In this document: positions 1 to 8,756 of the stretch, piece after piece
Layout of the letters: every line of letters begins with the position of its first letter
Numbering within the stretch: the stretch's first letter is position 1
Source of the DNA: Cupriavidus sp. MP-37
GTDB taxonomy: Bacteria > Pseudomonadota > Gammaproteobacteria > Burkholderiales > Burkholderiaceae
DNA length: 64,000 bases
Direction: 5' to 3'
Assembly (NCBI RefSeq): GCF_020618415.1
Contig: NZ_CP085345.1
Coordinates: 1,922,001-1,986,000, forward strand
Notes under the pieces: generated by a model
What the model was told of the DNA's origin: nothing
What the model saw: only the letters and a program-made list of their open reading frames with translations
The model's database searches: none
Position numbers and translations under genes: made by a program

Positions 1-2
1 CC

Positions 3-713
3 AGGTTCGAGGCCGACGTGCGCGGCACAGGCCACGCGCCCAGCGGCACGCTGCGCGTGGTGGTGCCGCACGCGTTCGGGCAGGAGCTGCTGGTGGGTCC
101 GCTGGCGAGCTTCCTGCGGCAATATCCGCAGGTCGCGGTGGAATGGCTGCTGCACGACCGGACCCCGGATTTCATCGCCGAAGCCATCGATTGCGCGATC
201 CATGTGGGCGAGGTGCATGAACCCGGCCTGGTGGCCGTGCGCCTGGCGGAGGTGCCGCGCGCGGTCATCGCCGCGCCGTCGCTGTTCGACGGCAAGCCGC
301 CGCCGCGCCGCCCGCAAGACCTGGAAAGCCTGCCCTGGCTGGCGCTGCGCACGTTCTACCGCAACGAGATCGTGCTGCAGAACCGGCAGACGCAGGCGCG
401 CCACGGCCTGGCCTTCGCACCGCGCATGAGCACCGACAGCCTGTACGCGCTGCATGCGGCGGCCCGGCTGGGGCTGGGCGTTGCCGTGGGCTCGTCGTGG
501 ATCTTTGCCGACGACATTGCCAACGGCAGGCTGTTGCACCTGCTGCCGCAATGGCAGGCCGACCCGCTGCCGATCTACCTGGTCTATCCGCATGCGCGCT
601 TCTATCCGGCCAGGCTGCGCCTGTTCGCCGACGCCATGCGGCAAGCGATACCGACCGCCGGCATGGTCGAACGGACGCGCGTGCCGCGCGGGATGACACA
701 AGCGCGCCGATAA
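3..713 (+). CDS. LysR-family transcriptional regulator, C-terminal part
   Basis: The frame is open from the first bases of the window, so this is the 3' part of a gene that starts upstream; 236 residues are visible. They form the effector-binding domain of a LysR-type regulator: the segment starting GTLRVVVPHAFG, the linker-to-domain junction seen in the CrgA/AaeR-like branch, followed by alternating alpha/beta segments and the late motif GLGVAVGSSWIF. The N-terminal winged helix is outside the window. Such proteins usually control an adjacent divergent gene, which cannot be seen here. The next gene downstream is on the same strand 67 bases later, and nothing ties the two together. The family is clear; the regulated pathway and effector are unknown. 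Confidence 0.85.
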   Translation, partial: RFEADVRGTGHAPSGTLRVVVPHAFGQELLVGPLASFLRQYPQVAVEWLLHDRTPDFIAEAIDCAIHVGEVHEPGLVAVRLAEVPRAVIAAPSLFDGKPPPRRPQDLESLPWLALRTFYRNEIVLQNRQTQARHGLAFAPRMSTDSLYALHAAARLGLGVAVGSSWIFADDIANGRLLHLLPQWQADPLPIYLVYPHARFYPARLRLFADAMRQAIPTAGMVERTRVPRGMTQARR

Positions 714-780
714 CGCCTATCCTGTATCGGCCATTACCTCCGCCGCGGGCGACCGCGCGCTTCGACCTCATGGTGCCTGC

Positions 781-2085
781 GTGATCCGCCGCGTCTTTCC
801 CAGGTTTCGAACAAGGGGCCGCATGTTCGCGTTCGCCGCCGCCATCGTGTTGCTCGCCGTGGCGGGCATCGTCGCCTACAACCTGGTCGGCGGCGAGAAG
901 CGCATCGAGCGCCGCCTCGACCGCGTCTACAGCCTGGAGGACCCGCAGTTCGCGCGCGAACTTGGCGTGTTGCTGGGACCGCCCGTGGTCGACGGCAACC
1001 GCTACCGCGTGCTCAGGAACGGCGACGAGATCTTCCCGGCGATGCTGGGGGCGATCCGCGCCGCGCGGAAGACCATCAACTTCGAGTCGTATATCTACTG
1101 GTCGGGCGATATCGGCCACGATTTCGCGCAGGCACTGGCCGAGCGCGCCAGGGCCGGCGTCAGCGTCAAGGTGCTGCTGGACGCGGTCGGCAGTTCCAGG
1201 ATCGACAAGGCCGCGCTCGAACTGATGACCCGGGCCGGCGTGGATGTGCGCCGCTACCATCCGGTGCGCTGGTACACCATCGGCAAGCTCAACAACCGCA
1301 CCCACCGCAAGGTGCTGGTGGTCGACGGCCGCATCGGCTTTACCGGCGGCGTCGGCATCGCGCCGGAGTGGACCGGCCATGCGCAGGACCCCGACCACTG
1401 GCGCGATACGCATTTCGAGGTGGAAGGTCCGGTGGTCGGCCAGATGCAGTCGGTGTTCCTGGACAACTGGATCAAGGTCAGCGGCGCGGTGCCGCATGGC
1501 CCCGACTACTTTCCCGAACTGCCGCCGGTCGGCCATGGCCGGGCGCAGATGTTCAGCAGCTCGCCCACCGGCGGCAGCGAGAGCATGGCGCTGATGTACC
1601 ACCTGGCGATCACCGCGGCGGCGCGCACCATCGACCTGTCGGCAGCGTATTTCGTGCCCGACGCGCTGACCGAGCGGGCGCTGCTGGCGGCGCTGGCACG
1701 CGGCGTCAGGTTGCGGGTGATCGTGCCGGGCGAGCATATCGACTCGGAAACCGTGCGCTCGGCGTCGCGTGCCCGCTGGGGCGAATTGCTCAAGGCCGGC
1801 GCGCTGATCGCCGAGTACGCGCCGACCATGTACCACTGCAAGGTGCTGATCGTCGACGACCTGCTGGTCTCGGTCGGGTCCACCAACTTCGACAACCGGT
1901 CGTTCCGCCTCAATGACGAAGCCACGCTCAATATCCTCGATGCGGCGTTCGCCGCGCAGCAGACCCGGATCTTCGAGGAAGACCTGAAGCTGTCGCGCCC
2001 GGTCACCTACGAGGCGTGGCTCAACCGTCCGTGGCACGAACGAGTGCGCGACCGGCTGGCCTCGCTGATCGGCGCGCAGCTCTGA
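781..2085 (+). CDS. Phospholipase D/cardiolipin synthase-like protein with two HKD motifs
   Basis: Membrane-anchored member of the phospholipase D superfamily. One hydrophobic helix lies at residues about 16-36. Two HKD motifs are intact: H175-K177-D182 (HRKVLVVD) and H352-K354-D359 (HCKVLIVD), the second followed by the usual GSTNFDNRSF segment. The family makes cardiolipin from phosphatidyl donors or cleaves phosphodiesters through a phosphohistidine. The 434-residue length and single anchor resemble ClsC-like rather than classical two-helix ClsA proteins, so the exact substrate is open. The GTG at 781 gives the longest form but has no clear ribosome site; an ATG at 823, behind AAGGGG, would remove 14 residues and is a serious alternative. 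A second, ClsB-like homologue begins at 63210. Confidence 0.85.
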   Translation: MIRRVFPRFRTRGRMFAFAAAIVLLAVAGIVAYNLVGGEKRIERRLDRVYSLEDPQFARELGVLLGPPVVDGNRYRVLRNGDEIFPAMLGAIRAARKTINFESYIYWSGDIGHDFAQALAERARAGVSVKVLLDAVGSSRIDKAALELMTRAGVDVRRYHPVRWYTIGKLNNRTHRKVLVVDGRIGFTGGVGIAPEWTGHAQDPDHWRDTHFEVEGPVVGQMQSVFLDNWIKVSGAVPHGPDYFPELPPVGHGRAQMFSSSPTGGSESMALMYHLAITAAARTIDLSAAYFVPDALTERALLAALARGVRLRVIVPGEHIDSETVRSASRARWGELLKAGALIAEYAPTMYHCKVLIVDDLLVSVGSTNFDNRSFRLNDEATLNILDAAFAAQQTRIFEEDLKLSRPVTYEAWLNRPWHERVRDRLASLIGAQL

Positions 2086-2274
2086 GCGGTGCCGCGATGC
2101 CGGCAAGGCGGCCCGCCAACAGGGCACCATGCCCCTTGGCGGCGCGCCTTTTGCCCCACTTCAGCGCTTTTGTCGCACCGCATTTGCGCATCGTCAAAAA
2201 CCCGGAAATCTGCGCTTCAGCACCGCTAAACCGGGCCGATAGCAGGGGGCAACCAAGCCCCTCTGCGACGATCC

Positions 2275-4227
2275 ATGCCCGCCCTGTTCCTTCCCGCCGA
2301 GCGCCTGATGGCGCGCCTGAATATCCGCCGCAAGCTGGCATTGATTGCCGTGCTGTTCCTGGTGCCATTGGCCGGCGCGCTGTCCGTGGTGCTGCGCGAT
2401 GCAGCGCAAGCGCGCCGCACCACCAGCCAGGAAATCCGCGGGCTGGCAGTGGTCGCGCACGCGCTCGACTTTATGCGCGAGACCCAGGTCCGGCGTGGCG
2501 CCGCGCATGCGGTGCTGTCGGGCAACGCCGCGTTCCGCGCCACCTTCGACCAGGCCGACCAAAAGGCGGCGGCCAGCCTGGCCGCACTGGCGCGCAGCAT
2601 TGCGCAGAATCCCGACTTTGCACTCGCGCCCGGCATGCGCCAGCTGGAGCAGGACTGGCAGCAATTGCGCGGGCCTGGCCTCGACACCGCGGCGGGGCCG
2701 CTGTTCCAGCGCCACAGCGCGCTGGTGCGGCAAACGCAGGCGTTTGTCGCCGACGTGGCCGAGCGCTCGCAACTGGCGCTGGACAGCGACACGGGCTCGT
2801 ACTACCTGGTCAGCCTGCTGTCGGGCCCGATGCCGCGCCTGGCTGAACTGAGCGCGCTGGCGCGCGGGCGCGGCGCCGGCATCATCGCGCAAGGCGGTTA
2901 TGCCGACGCCGCGCAGCAAGCCGGGCTGGGCGCGCTGGCCGAACAGATCCACGCAGGGCTGGACACGATACGGGGCGATATCGCGCGCGTTGGCAAGGCA
3001 ACGCCGGCTTACCGCGCGCGCATCGATGCCGCGCTGGCGCGGCTGGGTGCGATGGAAAGCTTCCATCGCACGCTCCAGGTGCGCATGCTGGGCGCCGCCG
3101 GCATCGACATCGATGCCAGGGCCTATTTCGACCAGGCCACCACCGCCATCGAAGGCGTGGCCGATGCCAGCCAGGCCTTCGCCGCGATGGCCGCCGAGAT
3201 GCTGGCCCGCCGCGCCGCGGCGCAGGCCCGGCAATTCGCCTGGCTGGCCGGCCTTGCGCTGGTGACGGTGGGCGCCGCGTTCTACCTGTTTATCGGCTTC
3301 AGCCGCGGCATGCGCGCCGACGTGCGCGAGGTCGGCGCGATGGTCGCGCGCATCAATGCGGGGGACCTGACCGTGGGCCTGGCGGTGCGCGGGCGCGACG
3401 AGCTGAGCGAGATCAAGCGGCACCTGCTGGCGCTGGCCGCGGGCTGGCGCACGCTGATCGGCGACACCAAGGCCGGCGCGCACAACGTGCTGGCCGCGGC
3501 GGCCGATATCGCGCAAGGCAATGTCGACCTGTCGCAGCGCACCGAGGAACAGGCGGCGTCGCTGGAGCAGACCGCGGCCAGCATGGAGCAACTGACCGCC
3601 ACCGTGCAGCAGAATGCCGGCAGCGCCGGGCAGGCCAGCGCACTGGCGCGCGAGGCGTCGGCAGCGGCGCGCGCCGGCGGCGACGCGGTCGGCCGCATGC
3701 AGCAGACCATGCAGGCGATCGACGCCGACTCGCGGCGCATCGCCGACATCATCGCGGTGATCGACGGCATAGCCTTCCAGACCAATATCCTGGCGCTGAA
3801 CGCGGCCGTGGAAGCGGCGCGCGCCGGCGAGGCCGGCCGCGGTTTTGCGGTGGTGGCCAGCGAAGTGCGCGGGCTGGCGCAGCGCGCCGGCGCCTCGGCC
3901 AAGGAGATCCGCATGCTGATCTCGCAATCCGGCGCGCGCGTGGCCGCGGGCAATACGCTGGCGCTGGACCTTGCCGCGACCATGGCCGGCACCGTCGACG
4001 CCATCGGCCGGGTCGCGGCGATGATGGATGACATCAGCCAGGCCTCGCGCGAGCAGAGCACCGGCATCGGCCAGGTCAACCAGGCGATGGCGCAGATGGA
4101 CCAGGTCACGCAGCAGAACGCCGCGCTGGTGGAGCAGGCGGCGGCCGCGGCGCAGTCATTGCAGGAGCAGGCGCAGCAGATGCAGCGTGCGATGGCGGTG
4201 TTCCGCACCGAGGCGCAGGCGGCCTGA
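2275..4227 (+). CDS. Methyl-accepting chemotaxis protein with NIT-like sensor region
   Basis: 650-residue inner-membrane chemoreceptor. A first transmembrane helix sits at about residues 20-38 and a second at about 317-338. The roughly 280 residues between them are helical and resemble the nitrate/nitrite-sensing (NIT) type domain ([16 protein letters not shown] early in it); ligand is not provable here. A HAMP segment follows. The cytoplasmic part contains the canonical hairpin tip around [20 protein letters not shown] and flanking methylation helices ([20 protein letters not shown]). The C-terminus lacks an NWETF-type CheR/CheB tether. A start at the internal ATG at 2308 would place the basic MARLNIRRK directly before the first helix and is equally likely. 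It stands alone between an HKD protein and a DUF2905 gene. A NIT-type sensor would fit a nitrate-respiring host, but that is inference. Confidence 0.9.
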   Translation: MPALFLPAERLMARLNIRRKLALIAVLFLVPLAGALSVVLRDAAQARRTTSQEIRGLAVVAHALDFMRETQVRRGAAHAVLSGNAAFRATFDQADQKAAASLAALARSIAQNPDFALAPGMRQLEQDWQQLRGPGLDTAAGPLFQRHSALVRQTQAFVADVAERSQLALDSDTGSYYLVSLLSGPMPRLAELSALARGRGAGIIAQGGYADAAQQAGLGALAEQIHAGLDTIRGDIARVGKATPAYRARIDAALARLGAMESFHRTLQVRMLGAAGIDIDARAYFDQATTAIEGVADASQAFAAMAAEMLARRAAAQARQFAWLAGLALVTVGAAFYLFIGFSRGMRADVREVGAMVARINAGDLTVGLAVRGRDELSEIKRHLLALAAGWRTLIGDTKAGAHNVLAAAADIAQGNVDLSQRTEEQAASLEQTAASMEQLTATVQQNAGSAGQASALAREASAAARAGGDAVGRMQQTMQAIDADSRRIADIIAVIDGIAFQTNILALNAAVEAARAGEAGRGFAVVASEVRGLAQRAGASAKEIRMLISQSGARVAAGNTLALDLAATMAGTVDAIGRVAAMMDDISQASREQSTGIGQVNQAMAQMDQVTQQNAALVEQAAAAAQSLQEQAQQMQRAMAVFRTEAQAA

Positions 4228-4254
4228 GGACGCCGGCGGCGGATTCGCGCAGGA

Positions 4255-4464
4255 TCAGCGCCGCAACAGCCAGATCACGACCGACACCACCACCGACACC
4301 AGGATGCAGGTGGTGATCGGCAGGTAGAAGCTGAAGCCATCGCGGACGATATGGATGTCGCCGGGCAGGCGGCCAAGGCGGTCGAACGGCAGCCTGGACA
4401 GCCAGGGCCAGGCGGCGCCGGCGGCAAGCAGCACGGCGCCCAGGATGAGGAGCAGGCGTTGCAT
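4255..4464 (-). CDS. DUF2905 family small membrane protein
   Basis: 69-residue protein with two hydrophobic helices (residues about 2-20 and 47-67) separated by the family's conserved loop LGRLPGDIHI. It matches the DUF2905 family, small bacterial inner-membrane proteins of unknown function, in length and in this loop. It is convergent with the chemoreceptor gene, only 27 bases from its stop, so the two share a short terminator space. No operon partner is present. Confidence 0.85.
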   Translation of the reverse strand: MQRLLLILGAVLLAAGAAWPWLSRLPFDRLGRLPGDIHIVRDGFSFYLPITTCILVSVVVSVVIWLLRR

Positions 4465-4890
4465 GGGATGGGGGCGCGAGGGCGTCTTTGAGGCGTTTGA
4501 CCGGCGGATGGAGGCATTGATTCCAGCTTGCTGCGGGCGGCCAGCCAGTCAACTTGCTGAGATTTTTCCAAGGTTCTGGAATGTAAATTGAAGGCTGGCG
4601 CATTTTTTATGAAATTTCCTTATCTATATGCACATGTCATATGGAACATTTCATGGATCAGCGATTTACTGAAATAGAATGCCTGTAAGTGGCGCTTCAG
4701 CTAGTTCTGAAAGCGGAATAGTAGCCAAATTCGGGTGAATTCCACCTCAAAGCGCCACGCAGTTTTCCCGGGGTTAACGCCAATTCTTGGCCCCGATCCC
4801 CGCTGCCTAAGATGCGTTCAATCAGAGAACGCGAGTTCGCTAATAGAACAATCGCGCGGTGCGCGATTCACAAGGCAGACGGAGACCACA
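4465..4890. other. Intergenic region upstream of the pcaK-like gene, AT-rich core
   Basis: No gene is supported here. The segment 4560-4740 is distinctly richer in A+T than its surroundings. It contains a dispersed dyad, ATGAAAT at 4609-4615 against ATTTCAT at 4648-4654, with CATATG between them. This could be an operator/promoter zone for the downstream carrier, whose start is at 4891. The carrier's reading frame stays open upstream to an ATG at 4735, but the extra residues are not transporter-like and the GTG at 4891 has a GGAGA site. Confidence 0.5.
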
Positions 4891-6270
4891 GTGCCCCAAT
4901 CCCTCCAATCCAAGGCTGGCGTCGCGGACGTCCAGGCCCTGATCGACGGACAGCGATTCACTGGCTACCAGTGGCGCATCCTTGTGCTGTGCTTCCTGGT
5001 GGTTGCCGTCGATGGCTTCGATACTGCCGCGATCGGGTATATCGCGCCGGCGTTGGTGCAGGACTGGGGCATCGAGAAATCGGCGCTCGGGCCCGTCATG
5101 AGCGCGGCCCTGTTCGGCCTGGCCTTCGGCGCGATCGTTGCCGGTCCGATGGCCGACCGCATCGGGCGCAAGAAGGTGCTGGTGCTGTCGGTCTTGTTCT
5201 TCGGCGCGTGCAGCCTGGCCACGGCCTTCGCGCCCACGCTGGGCTGGCTGACGGTGCTGCGCTTCCTGACCGGCCTGGGCCTGGGCGCCGCCATGCCCAA
5301 TGCCGTGACCCTGACCGCCGAGTTCGCGCCGCAACGCCGCCGCGCCGTGCTGGTGAACACCATGTTCTGCGGCTTTCCGCTCGGCGCCGCCGCCGGCGGC
5401 TTTGTCGCCGCCGCGATGATCCCGCACTTCGGCTGGCACAGCGTGCTGCTGCTGGGCGGCATCGTGCCGCTGGCGCTGGCGCTGCTGCTGGTGGTGCTGC
5501 TGCCGGAGTCGGTGCGCTACATGGTGGTGCGCAACTATCCGGCCGACCAGATCCGCCAGCTGTTGCGGCGCGTGAGCGGCGTGGACGTGGGTGAGGCGCA
5601 TGCCTTTATCATCGGCGAACAGGCGCCCGCGACCCGCTCCGCCATCGGCACCGTGCTGGCACCCGGCTATCGCCTCGGTTCGGCGATGCTGTGGTGCACC
5701 TACTTCATGGGGCTGGTCATCTTCTACCTGCTCACGAGCTGGATGCCCACGCTGATGAAGGACGCCGGCTTCTCGATCCAGCACGCGTCATTGCTGACGG
5801 CGCTGTTCCCGCTCGGCGGCGGCATCGGCACCATCGCGGCCGGCTGGTTCATGGACCGCTGCAATCCGAACAAGGTGATTGCCATCACTTATGCCGCCAC
5901 CGGCGTGCTGATCTACGCGGTGGGGCACGGCACCGGCAACCAGGTGTTGCTTGGCGTGCTGATCTTCCTGGCCGGCACCGCCATGAACGGGGCGCAGTCG
6001 TCGATGCCGGCGCTGGCGGCGGCGTTCTACCCGACGCAGGGCCGTGCCACCGGGGTGGCGTGGATGCTTGGCATCGGCCGCTTCGGCGGCATAGCGGGGG
6101 CCTTGCTCGGCGCCGAGCTGCTGCGCCTGCAGCTGGGCTTCGACACCATCTTTACGCTGCTTACCGTGCCGGCATTCGTCGCCGCCGGTGCGCTGGTGGT
6201 CAAGCACTTCAGCGGCAGGGGCGCGCCGGATGCCGACGCCGCTGGCAGTGCGGGCGTGGCCGCTCACTGA
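4891..6270 (+). CDS. pcaK: Aromatic acid:H+ symporter (AAHS) family MFS carrier, PcaK-like
   Basis: 459-residue major facilitator with 12 predicted helices. The first helix carries VDGFDTAAIGYIAP, the acidic DGFD motif of the AAHS group that takes up 4-hydroxybenzoate, protocatechuate or benzoate. The loop 2-3 signature GPMADRIGRKKVLV and the loop 8-9 copy GWFMDRCNPNK are both present. The GTG at 4891 is chosen because GGAGA lies 5 bases upstream and the protein then begins just before the known family start; the frame itself runs further upstream. It is convergent with pcaQ and lies beside pcaHGBC and pobA, so import of a protocatechuate-branch substrate is the sensible role. Which aromatic acid it carries cannot be read from sequence. 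Confidence 0.85.
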   Translation: MPQSLQSKAGVADVQALIDGQRFTGYQWRILVLCFLVVAVDGFDTAAIGYIAPALVQDWGIEKSALGPVMSAALFGLAFGAIVAGPMADRIGRKKVLVLSVLFFGACSLATAFAPTLGWLTVLRFLTGLGLGAAMPNAVTLTAEFAPQRRRAVLVNTMFCGFPLGAAAGGFVAAAMIPHFGWHSVLLLGGIVPLALALLLVVLLPESVRYMVVRNYPADQIRQLLRRVSGVDVGEAHAFIIGEQAPATRSAIGTVLAPGYRLGSAMLWCTYFMGLVIFYLLTSWMPTLMKDAGFSIQHASLLTALFPLGGGIGTIAAGWFMDRCNPNKVIAITYAATGVLIYAVGHGTGNQVLLGVLIFLAGTAMNGAQSSMPALAAAFYPTQGRATGVAWMLGIGRFGGIAGALLGAELLRLQLGFDTIFTLLTVPAFVAAGALVVKHFSGRGAPDADAAGSAGVAAH

Positions 6271-6274
6271 ACAT

Positions 6275-6329
6275 CACTGAGCATTCACTGAGCATTCACT
6301 GAGCATTCACTGAGCATTCACTGAGCATT
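6275..6329. repeat. Tandem repeat, five perfect 11-bp units
   Basis: Five head-to-tail copies of CACTGAGCATT, preceded at 6265 by a degenerate 10-base copy (CACTGAACAT) and followed by a truncated copy at 6330. The repeat starts inside the last codons of the carrier gene and ends at the stop codon of convergent pcaQ, so it fills the whole gap between the two genes. It is a candidate variable-number repeat. Confidence 0.9.
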
Positions 6330-7291
6330 CACTGGGCGGAAGGCGGCCTGGCCGCGGCGCGGATGCAGTCCGCCAGCGCTTCGGCCATCGGGCTGAGCGC
6401 GCGGTCGCCGTGCCGCAGCAGGCCGATCGGTTCCTCGGTGCCCTGCGTATCGAGCGGCAGCAGGACCAGCTCATCCTCCGCCACCGCGCGCCGCGCGGCG
6501 GACAGCGGTGCGGCCCACACGCAGTCGCTGTGGCGGGCCAGCAGGCGGCCGAGGTAGGCATCCGACGTTTCCACGCATCCGCCCGGCAGGGGCAGGCCGT
6601 GGCGGGCGAGCAGGCTTTCGGTGTTGTGGCGGGGGATCGAGCCCGCGGCGGGAATCACCAGCGGCCATGCCAGCACGTCAAGCAAGCTCGGCCGTCGCGA
6701 TACGGCCATGGCGGCCAGCGGATGCCCGGGACGCACCGCCAGGGCCAGCGAGTCCGGGCCCAGCGACTCGAACCACAGGCTTTCCATGGCCACCGGGTTG
6801 TCCATCCGGCCAATGACCAGATCCAGCACGTCGGCCTTGAGCTGGTCGATCAGGCTGCGGTTCATGCCGGTGTGCACGGCGAGCCCGACTTCGGGGTGCG
6901 CGGCGCGGAAGCGCAGCAAGGCATCGGTCAGCACTGCCGGCACGACGCTGGGCAGCGCGCCCAGCCGGATGCGCTCCTGTGGCTGCGCCTGCTCGCCGGC
7001 GATGCTGTCGGCCGCCGCGTCCAGATCGGCGAGAAGGCGCAGGGCGTGGCGCAGGAAGCGCGTGCCGGCGGTGGTCAGTTCCGTGCCCGCGCGCTGGCGC
7101 ACCAGCAGGCGTGTGCCGGCCAGCTCCTCCAGCTCGCTCAGGGTTTTGGACACGGCGGGCTGGGTCAGCCCCAGGCGGTCGGCGGCACGACCCAGATGCT
7201 GGGTCTGCGACACCGCGACGAAGCAATAGAGGTGCCGCAGCCGCACGCGGTTGCGGAAGATTTCGAGCGCGGGCGGGGCGGAGGCCTTCAT
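6329..7291 (-). CDS. pcaQ: LysR-type regulator of the protocatechuate genes, PcaQ-like
   Basis: 320-residue LysR-family activator. The N-terminal winged helix-turn-helix is clear (AADRLGLTQPAVSKTLSELE, residues about 37-56), followed by the alpha/beta effector domain. The N-terminal RVRLRHLYCFVAV and the length match PcaQ/GbpR-type proteins, which respond to pathway intermediates such as beta-carboxy-cis,cis-muconate and activate pca genes. It is divergent from pcaH across 94 bases that contain a LysR-type dyad, the classical arrangement for self-repression and activation of the partner operon. The stop codon lies in the 11-bp tandem repeat. Assignment to PcaQ is by family and position; the true inducer is not visible. 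Confidence 0.85.
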   Translation of the reverse strand: MKASAPPALEIFRNRVRLRHLYCFVAVSQTQHLGRAADRLGLTQPAVSKTLSELEELAGTRLLVRQRAGTELTTAGTRFLRHALRLLADLDAAADSIAGEQAQPQERIRLGALPSVVPAVLTDALLRFRAAHPEVGLAVHTGMNRSLIDQLKADVLDLVIGRMDNPVAMESLWFESLGPDSLALAVRPGHPLAAMAVSRRPSLLDVLAWPLVIPAAGSIPRHNTESLLARHGLPLPGGCVETSDAYLGRLLARHSDCVWAAPLSAARRAVAEDELVLLPLDTQGTEEPIGLLRHGDRALSPMAEALADCIRAAARPPSAQ

Positions 7292-7305
7292 GTTGAAAAG
7301 TTATC

Positions 7306-7330
7306 GTAAATCGCAGAAATCTCAATTTAC
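7306..7330. promoter_or_regulatory. Candidate PcaQ operator between pcaQ and pcaH
   Basis: An inverted repeat GTAAAT-N13-ATTTAC lies in the divergent pcaQ-pcaH spacer, 15 bases from the pcaQ start and about 55 bases from the pcaH start. LysR-type activators bind interrupted dyads with a T-N11-A core in this position, so this is the likely PcaQ site. It does not match the alphaproteobacterial PcaQ consensus closely. Confidence 0.5.
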
Positions 7331-7385
7331 ATGACTTTATGTGTTGCCTAAAGTCCGTACCAATCCAACGACAGGAGACTGCGCA

Positions 7386-8087
7386 ATGAGCCGCCTTGCC
7401 CAGTATCGCCGTCCCTACTGGGACACCCAGCCCGCATACCGCTTCGATCCCTACGCTTCCACGCAGAAGCGCTCGCCGGGCCAGCCGCTGATCGCGTTGC
7501 CGCAATCCCTGTCCGAGGTGACCGGCCCCAGCTTCGGCGCCGAGTTCGTCCGCGCAGGCGATAACGACCTCACCGTCGGCAACGGCGGCGAGCCCATCGG
7601 CGAGCGCATCCTCGTGACCGGCCGCGTGCTCGACGAGAACGGCCGGCCGGTGCCGAACGCGCTGATCGAGGTGTGGCAGGCCAACGCGGCCGGCCGCTAC
7701 GTGCACAAGCGCGACCAGCATGACGCGCCGCTGGACCCGCATTTCTCCGGCGAGGGCCGCACCGTCACCGACGCCAACGGGCACTACCGGTTCAAGACCA
7801 TCAGGCCCGGCGCCTATCCCTGGCGCAACCACCACAATGCCTGGCGGCCGCAGCATATCCACTTCTCGCTGTTCGGCAATGCCTATGCCACGCGGCTGGT
7901 GACGCAGATGTACTTCCCCGGCGATCCGCTGCTGCCGTTCGACCCGATCTTCAACTGCGTGCCGGACCAGAAGGCGCGCGAGCGGCTCATCGCCAGCCTC
8001 GACTGGGAGACCACCCAGCCCGAATACGCGCTCGGCTACCGCTTCGATATCGTGCTGCGTGGCCGCGATGCCACGCCGATGGAGTAA
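7386..8087 (+). CDS. pcaH: Protocatechuate 3,4-dioxygenase beta subunit
   Basis: Iron-binding subunit of protocatechuate 3,4-dioxygenase, the intradiol enzyme that opens protocatechuate to beta-carboxy-cis,cis-muconate. All four Fe(III) ligands are identifiable: Tyr105 (AAGRY), Tyr144 (PGAY), His157 and His159 (QHIHF). Their spacing (39, 13 and 2) equals that of the Pseudomonas enzyme. The start at 7386 (MSRLAQYRR, 233 residues) is preferred because GGAG lies about 10 bases upstream; the frame opens earlier, at 7341, without an initiation site. pcaG follows after 4 bases, so the two subunits are translationally coupled. It is divergent from pcaQ and presumably activated by it. Confidence 0.96.
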   Translation: MSRLAQYRRPYWDTQPAYRFDPYASTQKRSPGQPLIALPQSLSEVTGPSFGAEFVRAGDNDLTVGNGGEPIGERILVTGRVLDENGRPVPNALIEVWQANAAGRYVHKRDQHDAPLDPHFSGEGRTVTDANGHYRFKTIRPGAYPWRNHHNAWRPQHIHFSLFGNAYATRLVTQMYFPGDPLLPFDPIFNCVPDQKARERLIASLDWETTQPEYALGYRFDIVLRGRDATPME

Positions 8088-8091
8088 GACC

Positions 8092-8661
8092 ATGCTTTAC
8101 GCCACCGCATCGCAGACCGTCGGTCCTTATCTCCATATCGGCCTGAGCGGGCTGAACTGCGCCGACCTGACCGCCGGCGCGCCGGCACTGGCCCGCCAGC
8201 GCATCGTGATCGAAGGCCGCGTCACCGACGGCAACGGCGAGCCTGTGCCGGACGGCATGGTCGAGATCTGGCAGGCCAATCCCGCCGGCCGCTACCGCCA
8301 CGCCGAAGACACGCGCGAGCTGCCGCTGGTGCCCGGCTTTACCGGCTTCGGCCGCGTGCCGACCGGGGCTGACGGTTCGTTCCGCTTCGTCACCGTCAAG
8401 CCGGGCGTCGTGCCCGGTGCCGACGGCCGGCCGCAGGCGCCGCACATCATGGTGTCGGTGTTCATGCGCGGTCTGGTCAGGCACGTCGCCACGCGCATGT
8501 ACTTCCCGGACGAGGCCGCCGCCAATGAGGCCGATCCGGTGCTGGCGCTGGTGCCGGCGGGGCGGCGCGGCACGCTGGTCGGCAACGATGCCGGCAACGG
8601 CACGCTGCGCTGGGATATCGTGCTGCACGGCCCGGGCGAGACGGTGTTCTTCGATATCTGA
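8092..8661 (+). CDS. pcaG: Protocatechuate 3,4-dioxygenase alpha subunit
   Basis: 189-residue alpha subunit, the structural partner of PcaH in the (alpha-beta)-Fe unit. It shares the intradiol-dioxygenase fold (GRVTDGNGEPVPDGMVEIWQ) but not the metal ligands: the position of the QHIH pair in PcaH reads PHIMV here, as expected of the non-metal subunit. The N-terminal segment ATASQTVGPYLHIGL is characteristic of PcaG. It begins 4 bases after the pcaH stop and is the second gene of the pcaHG(BC) unit; 95 bases separate it from pcaB. Confidence 0.95.
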   Translation: MLYATASQTVGPYLHIGLSGLNCADLTAGAPALARQRIVIEGRVTDGNGEPVPDGMVEIWQANPAGRYRHAEDTRELPLVPGFTGFGRVPTGADGSFRFVTVKPGVVPGADGRPQAPHIMVSVFMRGLVRHVATRMYFPDEAAANEADPVLALVPAGRRGTLVGNDAGNGTLRWDIVLHGPGETVFFDI

Positions 8662-8756
8662 CAGGCCGTGCCGGCAGCGGGGCAAGTGCCCGCGCCGCCG
8701 GCGACAGACGCATAAACCGGTGGTCGTCATGACCACGACCCTGATCAATCGCCCCC

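Noticed and set aside
265..2130. A 621-codon minus-strand frame opposite the HKD protein
   Set aside because: It mirrors the codon structure of a well-supported plus-strand gene, has a low-complexity Arg/His/Ala composition and no ribosome site. Long shadow frames are expected at this GC content.
4735..4890. N-terminal extension of the pcaK-like carrier to an ATG at 4735
   Set aside because: The extra residues are unlike the family's N-terminus, and GTG 4891 has a GGAGA site at proper distance.
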